Source: Haloarchaeobius sp. HME9146 (GTDB lineage Archaea; Halobacteriota; Halobacteria; Halobacteriales; Natrialbaceae). Taken from it: a stretch of 64,000 nucleotides of DNA. The DNA is taken from the NCBI RefSeq assembly GCF_025399835.1, contig NZ_JAODVR010000001.1, positions 620,001 to 684,000 on the forward strand. Reading direction: 5' to 3'. Below, piece by piece: positions 17,951 through 27,079 of the stretch. The notes below the pieces were generated by a model. It searched no databases and had not been told where the DNA came from. It saw only the letters and a program-made list of their open reading frames with translations. Each line of letters opens with the position of its first letter. Position 1 is the first letter of the stretch. The translations under genes were made by a program, and so were the position numbers.

Positions 17951-19021
17951 TCACTCGAACACCACCGGTCCGTCGTCGACGAGTTCGAAGTGGGCGGTGT
18001 CTCCACGGTCGACGGGGGTCTGACGGCCTTGCATGACCACCTGTACGTTCGAGAGGGCAGGCGAGGCCGGTTCGACCACGTAGTTGGTCTGGTCGCCCTG
18101 GAAGTATCGCTCGACGATATCACCTGTGAACGCGCTGTCCTCAGGAGTGGTCAAAGAAATATCCTCCGGCCGGACCGAGACCGTCACCTCGCCCTCGACG
18201 GACTCGTCCGTGGTGAAGTCGAAGCCGTCGTCACCACCGACCGAGACGACCGTCCCGTCACCGTTCTGCTCTGCCTGCGCGTCGAAGAGGTTCGTATCGC
18301 CGATGAAGTCTGCGACGAACGGCGTGGCTGGGTTGCGATAGATCTCTTCGGGTCGTCCGACCTGCTCGATCTGCCCTTCGTTCATCACCGCCATCCGGTC
18401 GGAGAGGGTCATCGCGACCTCCTGGTCGTGGGTGACGTAGAAGAACGCGCCCTGGGTCTTCTCGTGGAGCTTTCGCAGTTCGACCTGCATCTGTTTTCGG
18501 AGCTTCCGGTCCAGGCTGGACAGCGGTTCGTCCAGCAAGAGGACGGCGGGTTCGTTGATCAACGCCCGCGCGAGCGCGACACGCTGTTGCTGGCCGCCGG
18601 AGAGTTCGCCGGGGTCCCGTTCCTCGAAGCCGCCGAGGTCGACGAGTTCGAGGTACTCGCTGGCCTTTCGTTTGCGTTCGGCCTCGTCGACGCCGGCCTT
18701 CTGCAGGCCGTAGGTGACGTTCTTTCCGACGGACATGTGCGGGAACAGCGAGAGGTGCTGGAACACGAGGTTCGTGTCGCGGTCCTCGGGTGGGATGCTC
18801 CGCATCTCCATCCCGTCGAGCCGGAGGTTGCCGTCGGTCGGTGTTTCGAAGCCGCTTATCATCCGGAGGGTCGTCGTCTTGCCACACCCGGACGGTCCGA
18901 CCAGCGAAAAGAACTCACCCTGTCGGATGGTGAGGTCGATGCCATCGACAGCGGTGACCGACCCGAACTCCTTTCGCACGTCGGCCAGTTCGATGAGCGC
19001 ACGTTCGTCATGCGGTGACAT
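17951..19021 (-). CDS. ABC transporter ATP-binding protein, PotA-like
   Basis: 356 residues. Walker A is GPSGCGKTT, the Q-loop [11 protein letters not shown], the signature [15 protein letters not shown], Walker [13 protein letters not shown], and the switch His is in [10 protein letters not shown]. The C-terminal part (about 240-356) is a TOBE domain, as in PotA/CysA/FbpC importers. It would energise the divergently encoded PotB/PotC-like permeases. Polyamine is the usual substrate of this family, but putative relatives carry thiamine, iron or other solutes. The start at 19021 lies 23 nt from a TATA-like TTTATTAG. Confidence 0.9.
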   Translation of the reverse strand: MSPHDERALIELADVRKEFGSVTAVDGIDLTIRQGEFFSLVGPSGCGKTTTLRMISGFETPTDGNLRLDGMEMRSIPPEDRDTNLVFQHLSLFPHMSVGKNVTYGLQKAGVDEAERKRKASEYLELVDLGGFEERDPGELSGGQQQRVALARALINEPAVLLLDEPLSSLDRKLRKQMQVELRKLHEKTQGAFFYVTHDQEVAMTLSDRMAVMNEGQIEQVGRPEEIYRNPATPFVADFIGDTNLFDAQAEQNGDGTVVSVGGDDGFDFTTDESVEGEVTVSVRPEDISLTTPEDSAFTGDIVERYFQGDQTNYVVEPASPALSNVQVVMQGRQTPVDRGDTAHFELVDDGPVVFE

Positions 19022-19164
19022 ACCGCTCGGTTTACTCCCGTCCCTAATAAATCTCGGGGAATTTGGAAACTTAGCTGATTTCAGAGCGTATTGTCCGTCC
19101 CAGTGCTGAAATAAACTGGTTCGGCTGGTGAAGTTTTAATAGCCTCCAGAATGTTCCCCAACAT
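19022..19164. promoter_or_regulatory. Divergent promoters of the Pot-like transporter genes
   Basis: On the minus strand TTTATTAG (19044-19051) lies 23 nt before the PotA-like start. On the plus strand TTTTAAT (19134-19140) lies 25 nt before the PotD-like start. Both spacings fit leaderless transcripts. The 143-bp region would let one regulator, such as the neighbouring Lrp-type protein, control both sides. Confidence 0.6.
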
Positions 19165-20307
19165 ATGCCACGCGGTAACAAAGGTCAGCACGAGGGTGAA
19201 ACGGAGTCGACACCGACCAGGCGGCGGACGTTCCTGAAAAGCGCAGGCGCGGCGAGCGCAGCGTCGATGCTGGGTCTCGCAGGGTGCCTCGGTGGTCTGA
19301 CCGGCGGTGGTGGGACGACGACCATCAACATCTACACCTGGGAGGAGTACAAGGACTTCAAAGAGCAGATCGAGGACAAACTCGACATCACGGTGGAGTA
19401 CACCATCGGGACGTCCTCGGCGAAGATGTTCTCGGCGTTCAACTCGGGACAGGACTCCCAGTACGACGTCGTCATCCCGAACAACAACTACATCCCCAAA
19501 CTGCAGCAGGCGGGGCTGCTGGCACCGCTCCAGAAGGACGCCGTGCCGAACTTCGACAACCTGTACGGGAAGTTCAAGGAGTTCGCCAACACGCAGTTCG
19601 CCGCCGACGGAGACATCTACGGCGTCCCCATCCGGTTCGGCTGGTACGGTGTCTCCTACGACTCCCGCAAGATCGAGAACCCCGAGAAGTCCTACTCCGA
19701 GCTCTGGAACGAGGAGAACAAGGGGGACATCATCATGTACGACAACCACTTCAAGTCGATGAGCGCGGCGGCGCTCTCACTCGGGTACACGGAGGCGTTC
19801 GAGGGCTCGAAGGTGAGCCTCTCCGATTCGCAGATCGAGAAGGTCAAAGAGAAGCTCATCGAGCAGAAGTCCCTGCTCCAGGGGTACATCGCGGCGGACC
19901 CGACGTACATCAAGTCCTTCCGCCAGGGCAACCACACCATCGGCCTCTCGGGTCGTAACGAGATCGTCGAGATGTGGGCCAACGGTGACGACTGGCCCGA
20001 ACTGTACGTCCCGAAGGAGGGGTCGCTCGCGTGGTTCGAGGGCGCGGGCGTCTCCGCGAAGTCTGACAACAAGGAGATGGCCTGGAAGGTCGTCAACGAG
20101 TACATCGGCGCGAAGACGGGTGCCGAACTGGCCAAGGTGGGCTACTCGCCCAGCTGTAACCCGAGCACCCAGGAGCACCTCTCCAGCGAACAGAACGAGA
20201 TGTTCGGCAAGGTCGACCCGGGCCGCCTCGACGGGTTCATCCCGTTCAAGGCGGTCGAGAACGAGGAGAAGTGGGTGACCGCCTGGGAGGACGTGAAGAC
20301 CGCCTAG
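19165..20307 (+). CDS. Extracellular substrate-binding lipoprotein, PotD-like
   Basis: 380 residues. The N-terminus has a Tat motif (TRRRTFLKSAG) and a lipobox (LGLAGC), so it is exported folded and lipid-anchored outside the membrane. The mature part begins TTINIYTWEEYKDF, the start strand of PotD/PotF-like binding proteins, and contains YDVVIPNNNYIPKLQQAGLL and FGWYGVSYDS typical of that fold. It feeds a solute to the PotB/PotC-like channel. Substrate specificity (polyamine or another cationic or organic solute) cannot be read from the sequence. Confidence 0.9.
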   Translation: MPRGNKGQHEGETESTPTRRRTFLKSAGAASAASMLGLAGCLGGLTGGGGTTTINIYTWEEYKDFKEQIEDKLDITVEYTIGTSSAKMFSAFNSGQDSQYDVVIPNNNYIPKLQQAGLLAPLQKDAVPNFDNLYGKFKEFANTQFAADGDIYGVPIRFGWYGVSYDSRKIENPEKSYSELWNEENKGDIIMYDNHFKSMSAAALSLGYTEAFEGSKVSLSDSQIEKVKEKLIEQKSLLQGYIAADPTYIKSFRQGNHTIGLSGRNEIVEMWANGDDWPELYVPKEGSLAWFEGAGVSAKSDNKEMAWKVVNEYIGAKTGAELAKVGYSPSCNPSTQEHLSSEQNEMFGKVDPGRLDGFIPFKAVENEEKWVTAWEDVKTA

Positions 20308-20328
20308 GGTCGAACGAGGAACATATTT

Positions 20329-21246
20329 ATGTCAAACGAGCAGACGAAGCGGAAGCGACTGGTGGCGGCGTTCAGCGGGCGAACCCGCCAGCTCCAGCTG
20401 GCGCTCCTCCCGAGCAGCCTCTGGCTGGTGTTGCTCCTGCTGGCCCCCATCACGTTCATGGTGACCGTCAGCTTCCTGCAGGTCAACGACGCCTACCAGA
20501 TCGTCTGGGAACCGACGCTGCAAAACTACACCACGCTGTTCAGCGGCTCGGGCCCGTTCTGGGAGTCGTCGTTCTACAAGTCGCTGATCCTGTCGTACGA
20601 GATCGCGCTGGTGACGACCATCCTGTGTCTGGTGCTGGCGTTCCCGCTCGCGTACTTCCTGGCACAGGCCGACGGACGGACGTTCAAGATCGTCATCTTC
20701 CTCGTCCTGTTGCCGTTCTTCACGATGTACCTCGTCCGGGCGTACTCGTGGTTCCTGATGTTCGGGCCGAACGGGGTGATAAACGCGACGTTGCAGACGG
20801 TCGGCATCGTCGACGGCCCGGTGGAACTGTTCAACTTCGGGAAGCTCGCCATCATCGTCGGGCTGGTCCACGCGTACTTCCCGTACATGCTGCTGTCGCT
20901 GTACGCCAGCCTCGACGGCATCGACTTCACCCTGATAGAGGCCGCACGCGACCTCGGCGCGAGCCGGGCAACCGTGGTCAAGGACATCATCGTTCCGCTG
21001 ACCCTGCCCGGCATCATCAGCGGGAGCCTGTTCGTGTTCGTGCCCGCGCTGGGCGCGTTCATCACGCCGCGCTTCCTGGGTCAGGGGAAGGTGCTCATGA
21101 TCGGCCAGCTCATCGAGGAACGAATCAACTCGCTGTACGCTATCGACTACGGCAGTGCGGCGTCGATGTTCATCGTCGTCTCCATCGTCGTCGCGTTCGC
21201 CGTGGCGTTCCGGTACGTCAGCATCGAAGACATCGGAGGTGTGTGA
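20329..21246 (+). CDS. ABC permease, PotB-like
   Basis: 305 residues with six membrane helices. The cytoplasmic coupling loop EAARDLGASRATVVKDIIVPLTLPGI (residues about 204-229) is the EAA motif of binding-protein-dependent importers. It follows the binding-protein gene by 21 bp and precedes the second permease by 1 bp, so the three are one operon. It forms half of the translocation channel. Confidence 0.9.
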   Translation: MSNEQTKRKRLVAAFSGRTRQLQLALLPSSLWLVLLLLAPITFMVTVSFLQVNDAYQIVWEPTLQNYTTLFSGSGPFWESSFYKSLILSYEIALVTTILCLVLAFPLAYFLAQADGRTFKIVIFLVLLPFFTMYLVRAYSWFLMFGPNGVINATLQTVGIVDGPVELFNFGKLAIIVGLVHAYFPYMLLSLYASLDGIDFTLIEAARDLGASRATVVKDIIVPLTLPGIISGSLFVFVPALGAFITPRFLGQGKVLMIGQLIEERINSLYAIDYGSAASMFIVVSIVVAFAVAFRYVSIEDIGGV

Positions 21247-21247
21247 G

Positions 21248-22117
21248 ATGGCAACCGAGACACGAACCGACACCGGCACCGAGACGTCGTCCGAACTGGT
21301 CGGCCACGAACTGCGCGAGCGACTGTTGAGCGGCGGCTTCCGCGTCCTCGCGGGTGCGTTGCTCGTGTTCCTGTGGATTCCGCTCGGGGTGATGGTCATC
21401 CTCTCGTTCATGGAGAACTCGAGCACGTTCTTCCCGTTCCGCGGGGTCACGCTCGACCACTACGCGGCCACGTTCGCGGACGAGGCACTGATGAGTTCGC
21501 TGTTCACGAGCGTCCAGGTCGCGACGTTCTCGGCGGTCATCGCGACCGTCCTCGGCGTGCTCGCGAGCTTCGGTCTCGCCCGGTACGACTTCCCGTACAA
21601 GGAGATGTACCGGACGCTGGGCATCCTGCCGATGGTCATCCCGGGGGTCGTCCTGGGCATCGCGTTGCTCATCTACTTCCAGACGCTGCTGGGCATCTCG
21701 CCAGGGTTCCTGACGCTCGTGTTGACCCACTCGGTGTACGGCTTCCCGTTCGTCCTGCTCATCGTGACGGCACGGATGTATACCTTCGACGAGTCCCTCG
21801 AGGAGGCGGCCCGTGACCTCGGGGCGGACCCCCTGACGGTGTTCAGGGACGTGACGTTCCCGGTCATCGCACCGGCTATCGGTGCCGGGTTCCTGTTCGC
21901 GTGGATCCGGTCGTTCGAGGACTTCATCCGCGCACATTTCGTCAAGGGCGTGATGGACGTCCTGACGACGACCATGTTCGGGATGATAAAGTTCGGCGCG
22001 GCTCCGAAGATGAACGCCATCTCGTCGTTCATCGTCCTCATCATCGGCGTCGTCCTCGCGGTCGCGATGAACCTGGGGAACGTCACCGAGTACGTCGCCG
22101 GGACCGAGGGCGAGTAG
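21248..22117 (+). CDS. ABC permease, PotC-like
   Basis: 289 residues from the ATG at 21248. It has six membrane helices and the EAA loop EAARDLGADPLTVFRDVTFP. The N-terminus is rich in Thr and Glu and probably cytoplasmic. It completes the PotD-B-C set, with the PotA-like ATPase encoded on the other strand. An inverted repeat (22131-22147) follows the stop codon. Confidence 0.9.
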   Translation: MATETRTDTGTETSSELVGHELRERLLSGGFRVLAGALLVFLWIPLGVMVILSFMENSSTFFPFRGVTLDHYAATFADEALMSSLFTSVQVATFSAVIATVLGVLASFGLARYDFPYKEMYRTLGILPMVIPGVVLGIALLIYFQTLLGISPGFLTLVLTHSVYGFPFVLLIVTARMYTFDESLEEAARDLGADPLTVFRDVTFPVIAPAIGAGFLFAWIRSFEDFIRAHFVKGVMDVLTTTMFGMIKFGAAPKMNAISSFIVLIIGVVLAVAMNLGNVTEYVAGTEGE

Positions 22118-22130
22118 CCGGCCCCTCGAT

Positions 22131-22147
22131 TTTGGAGTTTCTCCAAA
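22131..22147. repeat. Inverted repeat between the Pot-like operon and the crotonase gene
   Basis: TTTGGAG-TTT-CTCCAAA forms a 7-bp perfect hairpin 14 nt after the PotC-like stop. It could end the transporter transcript or act as an operator for the next operon. A second, weaker symmetry (AGATAT...ATATCT) follows at about 22155-22175. Confidence 0.4.
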
Positions 22148-22203
22148 CTCGGGGAGATATAGTACATAATATCTTATACGAAGTCCAAAAATTCGCAACT
22201 CTC

Positions 22204-22213
22204 CTTATCTTTT
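22204..22213 (+). promoter_or_regulatory. TATA-like box of the crotonase/acyl-CoA synthetase operon
   Basis: CTTATCTTTT lies about 33 nt before the ATG at 22246, in a conspicuously AT-rich stretch (22135-22245). This suggests the enzyme genes have their own promoter and do not depend only on read-through from the transporter. Confidence 0.5.
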
Positions 22214-22245
22214 AGTGTCTTGTTCGTGTATTACACAATCGAGTA

Positions 22246-23046
22246 ATGTCTGCTTCCGAATCACTGCAGAACACACCCGTCGACTACGAGTACGACGATG
22301 CGGCGGACGTCGCTCGTATCACGCTGTCGCGCCCCGACAGTCTGAACGCCGTCACCAGACCGCTGTACGACGGCGTCCGGGCCGGCCTCGACGCCGCTGC
22401 GGCCGACGACGCCAGGGTCGTCGTCCTGCAGGGCGAGGGTCGCGCCTTCTGCGTCGGTGCCGATATGAAGGGACACGACGAGGCCGAGCGCACGCCGGCC
22501 GAGAAGCGAGCGTACGTCGAGGCCGCACAGGAGACCTGTCTGGCGGTCCAGACGCATCCTGCACCCGTGGTCGTGAAGGTCCAGGGGTACGCCATCGGCG
22601 CGGGCGCGGAACTGGCGCTGAGTGCCGATTGCATCGTGATGGCCACGGACGCCGAGATGCGATTCCCCGAGGTGTCCATCGGTACCTACGTCGGCGGCGG
22701 CGTCACGTACACGCTCCCCGAGCGCGTCGGGCGGGCGAAGGCCCGCGAACTCGTCCTGACCGCGGCGACCGTCGAGGGGACCGAGGCCGGTGAGATGGGC
22801 CTCGCGACCGAGGTCGTCCCACCGGCGGCCCTCGACGAGGCGGTCGACGACCTCGCGGAGACCCTCGCCAGCCACGCCCCCATCCCGATGCAGCACGCGA
22901 AAGAACAGTTCCGGCGGGAACCCGACCGCGACCACCTGTTGACCGCGGAGGCCGACGCCCTGCTGGCCTGTATGGAGACGGACGACTGGCAGGAGGGCGT
23001 CGACGCGTTCGCCGAGGACCGAGAACCGGTGTTCAGGGGTGAGTGA
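22246..23046 (+). CDS. Enoyl-CoA hydratase/isomerase (crotonase) family protein
   Basis: 266 residues. Crotonase features: the oxyanion-hole segment GRAFCVGADM, the second loop GYAIGAGAELALSADC with the Glu matching catalytic Glu144 of mammalian crotonase, and FPEVSIGTYVGGG with the Glu matching Glu164. With both acids present, hydration of a trans-enoyl-CoA is plausible. The gene overlaps the following acyl-CoA synthetase gene by 8 bp, and a second crotonase follows that. The three probably process one CoA-bound acid; which one is unknown. Confidence 0.88.
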   Translation: MSASESLQNTPVDYEYDDAADVARITLSRPDSLNAVTRPLYDGVRAGLDAAAADDARVVVLQGEGRAFCVGADMKGHDEAERTPAEKRAYVEAAQETCLAVQTHPAPVVVKVQGYAIGAGAELALSADCIVMATDAEMRFPEVSIGTYVGGGVTYTLPERVGRAKARELVLTAATVEGTEAGEMGLATEVVPPAALDEAVDDLAETLASHAPIPMQHAKEQFRREPDRDHLLTAEADALLACMETDDWQEGVDAFAEDREPVFRGE

Positions 23047-25234
23047 CGTGCACGACGACCAGCTCCAGCGCATCCTCGCCCCGGACTCCGTGGCGGTCGT
23101 CGGTGCCTCGACGGACCCGCAAAAGCGCGGGCACCAGGCCATCGCCACCCTCGAAGCGGGCGGCTACGAGGGTGACGTCTACCCCGTCAACCCCAGCGCG
23201 GACGAGATCCGCGGGCGGACCGTCTACGACAGCGTCTCCGACATCCCCGAGCCGGTGGACCTCGCGCTCGTCGTGGTGCCCGCACCCGTCGTCCCGAGCG
23301 TCCTGGAGGACTGCGCCGACACCGACCTCGCCGGGGCGGTCGTCGTCGCTGTCGGCTTCGGCGAGACCGGCGACGAGGGCGAGGCACTCGAACGGCGCAT
23401 CGTCGACCTCGCGAACCAGCACGACATCCGGCTCATCGGGCCGAACACGTCCGGGATGATAAATGTCCACGAGGGGCTGAACCTCGTCGGCGCGGAGAAC
23501 GTTCCGGCCGGTGACGTCGCCTTGCTCTGCCAGAGCGGGAACCTCGCCATCGCGCTGTTCATGGAGGCGATGGGCGTCCCCGGACTCGGCTTCAGCCACT
23601 ACGTCGGCGTCGGCAACGAGTCCGACCTCCGGTTCGACGAGTACCTGCCGTTCTACGCCGAAGACGACGAGACAGCGGCCATCACGCTGTACGTCGAGGG
23701 GATGAGCGACGGCCGGGCGTTCCTCCAGCGCGCCCGCGAGGTCACCCCGGACACCCCCATCGTCGCGCTGAAGGGCGGCCGTTCGGAGGTCGGCAAGCAG
23801 TCGACCAGCTCGCACACCGGTTCGATGGCCGGCGACGCCGCGGTCGCGGACGCCGTCTTCGGGCAGGCCGGCGTGATCAGCGTCGAGCGCGCTGACGAAC
23901 TGCTGCCGACGGCCGGGGCGCTGGGGTCGCTCCCACCAGCCGACGGTGAGAACGTCGCCATCCTCGCGGACGGGGGTGGACACGCGACCCTCGCCGCCGA
24001 CGCGCTCGCCGAACAGGGGCTTTCGGTGCCTGACCTCACCGCCGAGACCCAGGACCGACTCCGGGAGGTCCTGCCCGATGCGGCGAGCGTCGTCAACCCG
24101 GTCGACGTGGCCGGCGGCACCGACGACGACCCGACCGTCTTCTACGACTGTGCCGCCGCCATCGCGGCCGACCCGAACGTCGACGCCCTGCTGCTCTCGG
24201 GGTTGTTCGGCGGCTACGGCATCCGGTTCTCGGATGCCCTCGCGGAACCGGAACTCGACGCGGCCCACGACATCGCGGGCCTCGTCGACGAGCAGGACAT
24301 CCCCGTCGTGGTCCAGAGCGCCTACGAGAGCGCCGAGCCAGACGCTCACGCGGTCCTGCGCGAGCGGGGCATCCCGGTTCAGGAATCGCTGGAGGTGGCC
24401 ACCCGGACCATCGCCGCGCTCGCGACCTACGGCGACCACTGCGCGCGGGCCGACCGGAAGTCGGATTTCCGGCTCACCCCCGACGCCGCGGACGACGCGA
24501 CCCTCGCCGGGGCCGTCGACGACACCGGTGGCGACCTCTCGGAGTACGAGGCCCGCGAGGTGGTCTCGCAACACGACGTGCCGCTCTCGCCCTACGAACT
24601 GGCGACCGGGGCCGAGGATGCGGCCGCGGCGGCCGACCGGTTCGACGGGCCGGTCGCGATGAAGGTCGTCTCGCCCGACATCGTCCACAAGTCCGACGTC
24701 GGCGGGGTCGCCCTCGACGTGACCGACGACCCGGGCGACACCTACCGCGACCTCGTCGGGGCCGCACGGGACCACGACGCCGACGCGACCGTCGAGGGCG
24801 TGCTCGTCTCCCCGATGCGCGAGGACGGCGTCGAGCTCGTCGTCGGCGTCGTCGAGGACGAGCAGTTCGGCCACGTGGCCATGGTCGGCATCGGCGGTGT
24901 GTTCGTGGAGGTACTGGAGGACGTGGCGTTCAGGGCCCTGCCCCTGACACAGGCCGACGCCCGCGAGATGCTGGCCGACCTCGACGCCCAGGAACTCCTC
25001 GACGGGGCTCGCGGCGCGGAGCCGGTCGACCGCGCGGCGCTGGTCGACCTGCTCGTGGCGGTCTCGCGGTTCGTCGAGGCGAACCCGCGCGTCACGGAAC
25101 TCGACCTCAACCCGGTGCTCGCGAGCGGGAGCGACGTGGAGGCGCTCGACGCCGCGATGACGGTCCGACCGGCGGGCCGGAACGGGTCCGGGGAGCCGGC
25201 CGAGCAGGCCAGCGAGGAGTCCGCCGATGACTGA
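23039..25234 (+). CDS. Acyl-CoA synthetase, ADP-forming (acetate-CoA ligase family)
   Basis: 731 residues from GTG 23039; GTG 23048 is an equally possible start. It has the fused alpha-beta layout: CoA-binding Rossmann domain (DSVAVVGASTDPQKRG, from about 16), succinyl-CoA-ligase-like domains with the phosphorylated His in SSHTGSMAG (His259), and a C-terminal ATP-grasp domain (SEYEAREVVSQHDVPLSPYELA onward, KVVSPDIVHKSDVGGV). These enzymes couple acid + CoA + ATP to acyl-CoA + ADP + phosphate, reversibly, and can make ATP from acyl-CoA. Flanked by two crotonases, it probably handles an organic acid other than acetate (inference). Confidence 0.9.
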   Translation: MSDVHDDQLQRILAPDSVAVVGASTDPQKRGHQAIATLEAGGYEGDVYPVNPSADEIRGRTVYDSVSDIPEPVDLALVVVPAPVVPSVLEDCADTDLAGAVVVAVGFGETGDEGEALERRIVDLANQHDIRLIGPNTSGMINVHEGLNLVGAENVPAGDVALLCQSGNLAIALFMEAMGVPGLGFSHYVGVGNESDLRFDEYLPFYAEDDETAAITLYVEGMSDGRAFLQRAREVTPDTPIVALKGGRSEVGKQSTSSHTGSMAGDAAVADAVFGQAGVISVERADELLPTAGALGSLPPADGENVAILADGGGHATLAADALAEQGLSVPDLTAETQDRLREVLPDAASVVNPVDVAGGTDDDPTVFYDCAAAIAADPNVDALLLSGLFGGYGIRFSDALAEPELDAAHDIAGLVDEQDIPVVVQSAYESAEPDAHAVLRERGIPVQESLEVATRTIAALATYGDHCARADRKSDFRLTPDAADDATLAGAVDDTGGDLSEYEAREVVSQHDVPLSPYELATGAEDAAAAADRFDGPVAMKVVSPDIVHKSDVGGVALDVTDDPGDTYRDLVGAARDHDADATVEGVLVSPMREDGVELVVGVVEDEQFGHVAMVGIGGVFVEVLEDVAFRALPLTQADAREMLADLDAQELLDGARGAEPVDRAALVDLLVAVSRFVEANPRVTELDLNPVLASGSDVEALDAAMTVRPAGRNGSGEPAEQASEESADD

Positions 25235-26015
25235 CGTGGTCCGGGTCGAGCGGCCGACCGAGCACGTCGCGACGGTCTGGCTCGACCGACCGGACGCGAT
25301 GAACGCCTACAACGAGGCGTTGTTGACCGGGCTCGTGGCCGAACTCGAATCGCTGGACGATGACGACTCGGTCCGCGCCGTGGTCCTGACCGGTGCCGGC
25401 GAGGCGTTCTGTGCCGGCGTCGACCTGACCGATATGCCCCTGACCCCGGAGATGGACTTCGCGGACTACGAACACGGCCTCGGCCTGTTCCAGGACGTCG
25501 TTCGGACGATCCGGTCGCTGTCGGTCCCGGTCGTCGCCGCGGTGAACGGGTACGCCCTCGGCGCGGGCTGCGACACGGCGCTCGCGTGTGACTTCCGGAT
25601 GGTCTCGACCGAGGCGACGATGGGTGAGACGTTCATCGACGTGGGGTTCGTGCCGGGAGACGGCGGGGCGTACCTCCTGCCCCGGCTGGTCGGCGAGGAG
25701 CGCGCGAAAGAACTCATCTTCACCGGGAAGAAGCTCTCCGGCGAGGAGCTCGTCGAGTGGGGACTGGCGCGGTCGTGCGAACCCGCGGGTGACCTGCGGG
25801 AGGCCGCCGAATCGTTCGCCGCGGCCCTCACCGAACAGCCCCCCATCGCGCTCGCACAGAGTAAACGGCTCGTCAACGAGAGCCACGAGGTCGACCTGGA
25901 GACCGCGTTCGACCACGCGACCCGGGCCCAGCGCATCTGCTCGCAGACGCGGGACCACGAGGAGGCGGTCGCGGCGTTCCGGGAGGACCGGGAGCCGGAG
26001 TTCGAGGGCCGCTAG
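25227..26015 (+). CDS. Crotonase-family protein, isomerase-like active site
   Basis: 262 residues overlapping the previous gene by 8 bp. The oxyanion segment is EAFCAGVDLTDM. The second loop reads GAGCDTALACDF, so Asp stands at the Glu144 position. The next motif, FIDVGFVPGDGG, lacks the Glu164 of hydratases but carries the FxxxGFxPxxGG pattern of PaaG-like isomerases. Double-bond isomerisation or another crotonase reaction is therefore more likely than simple hydration. It ends the three-gene CoA operon and runs into the convergent aldolase gene with a 4-bp overlap. Confidence 0.86.
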   Translation: MTDVVRVERPTEHVATVWLDRPDAMNAYNEALLTGLVAELESLDDDDSVRAVVLTGAGEAFCAGVDLTDMPLTPEMDFADYEHGLGLFQDVVRTIRSLSVPVVAAVNGYALGAGCDTALACDFRMVSTEATMGETFIDVGFVPGDGGAYLLPRLVGEERAKELIFTGKKLSGEELVEWGLARSCEPAGDLREAAESFAAALTEQPPIALAQSKRLVNESHEVDLETAFDHATRAQRICSQTRDHEEAVAAFREDREPEFEGR

Positions 26016-26767
26016 TCCCCGAGTCTGGCGGCCAGCCCGTCTCGCGCGAGCGAGCAGTCGCCGCCGAGCAGGAAGAACCGGAATCCCCGTTCCGCCCGAC
26101 GCTCTCGCGCCGCACGGTCACGGGCGGCGACCCCGGCGTGGATGCCGGCGTCGCTGGCGGCTCGGCGCACCGTCTCGACACCGTCTTGCACCGCGTCTCG
26201 TCCCTTCTCGCCGGGTGTCCCGTATGACGCCGACAGGTCGTTCTCGCCGACGAACGCCACGTCGACAGCCGGCACGGAGACGATGTCGTCGGCGTTCTCG
26301 ACGCCCGCTGCGGTCTCTATCTGGACGACGACCAGCGTCTCGGCGTCCGCCGTCGCGACGTGCTCGTCGAACCCCTCGCCGAACCCGTTCGCCCGGACGC
26401 TGCCGGCGACGCCGCGGTCGCCATCGGGTGGGAACGTCGCGGCCCGGACCGCCGCCTCGGCGTCGGCCGCGGACTCGACGCGGGGGACGATGACCCCGCC
26501 AGCCCCGGCGTCGAGTGCGAGCTTGCAGCCCCTCGCCACGGCGTACTCGACGGACGGGAGTCGCACGATGGGCGTCGCCTCGGGTTCGATGGCGCGGACG
26601 AGCGATTCCACCTCGCGGGGTCCGACCGGTGTGTGTTCCATGTCGATGCCGAGCCAGTCGAGCCGGGTGGTCGAGAGCGCCTCGGCCAGCCGGGGACTCG
26701 CGGACTCGACCCAGGCACCGAGCGCCGACTCGCCGGCTGCCAGCGCGGCTGCCGTCGCGTTCGTCAT
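26012..26767 (-). CDS. HpcH/HpaI-family aldolase
   Basis: 251 residues from the ATG at 26765-26767. It is a TIM-barrel class II pyruvate aldolase: LDWLGIDMEHTP, the loop arginine in PIVRLPSV, GVIVPRVESAADAEAAVRA, metal-binding Glu in VVVQIETAAGVEN, and Asp in DVAFVGENDLSASYG. Family members cleave or form 2-keto-3-deoxy acids using pyruvate and a divalent metal. The aldehyde partner is unknown. It is a single gene, convergent with the CoA operon and divergent from the RHH gene. Confidence 0.88.
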   Translation of the reverse strand: MTNATAAALAAGESALGAWVESASPRLAEALSTTRLDWLGIDMEHTPVGPREVESLVRAIEPEATPIVRLPSVEYAVARGCKLALDAGAGGVIVPRVESAADAEAAVRAATFPPDGDRGVAGSVRANGFGEGFDEHVATADAETLVVVQIETAAGVENADDIVSVPAVDVAFVGENDLSASYGTPGEKGRDAVQDGVETVRRAASDAGIHAGVAARDRAARERRAERGFRFFLLGGDCSLARDGLAARLGD

Positions 26768-26857
26768 GGCCCACCTGTCGGTCCGACTCGACAAAACGGT
26801 CGGGGGTGGTGGCGCCGCGCCGTCGTGACCGGTCGGGGACAGGTCGCAGGCATATCG

Positions 26858-26864
26858 CTTATAC
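26858..26864 (+). promoter_or_regulatory. TATA box of the RHH gene
   Basis: CTTATAC ends 23 nt before the ATG at 26888, fitting a leaderless transcript and supporting that start. Confidence 0.65.
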
Positions 26865-26887
26865 CCTTCTGTGGGTATTCTCCGAGT

Positions 26888-27064
26888 ATGCCCAAGATAA
26901 GCGTCGAGATTCCGCAGGAACTCCTCGACGACCTGGACGACCACGTCGGCGACGACGGGAAGTTCGTGAACCGGAGCGACGCCATCCGGTCGTCGATCCG
27001 GAAGAATCTGGATATCCTCGACGAGATAGACGCACGTCACGACCGGCTGGACGACGATTCGTAG
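26888..27064 (+). CDS. Ribbon-helix-helix transcriptional regulator
   Basis: 58 residues: MPKISVEIPQELLDDLDDHV (DNA-contact strand and first helix), then FVNRSDAIRSSIRKNLD (turn and second helix), with an acidic tail. This is the CopG/NikR-type fold, which dimerises to bind DNA. No antitoxin partner gene is adjacent: the next gene is a histidine kinase on the opposite strand. A free-standing small regulator is the best reading. Confidence 0.85.
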   Translation: MPKISVEIPQELLDDLDDHVGDDGKFVNRSDAIRSSIRKNLDILDEIDARHDRLDDDS

Positions 27065-27079
27065 CGCCTCCCCGGAAAT

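Noticed and set aside
23033-24874. Long open frame opposite the acyl-CoA synthetase gene
   Set aside because: Antisense artefact: the plus-strand gene has a complete ADP-forming synthetase layout.
26888-27064. Toxin-antitoxin module
   Set aside because: The RHH protein has no small partner gene next to it.
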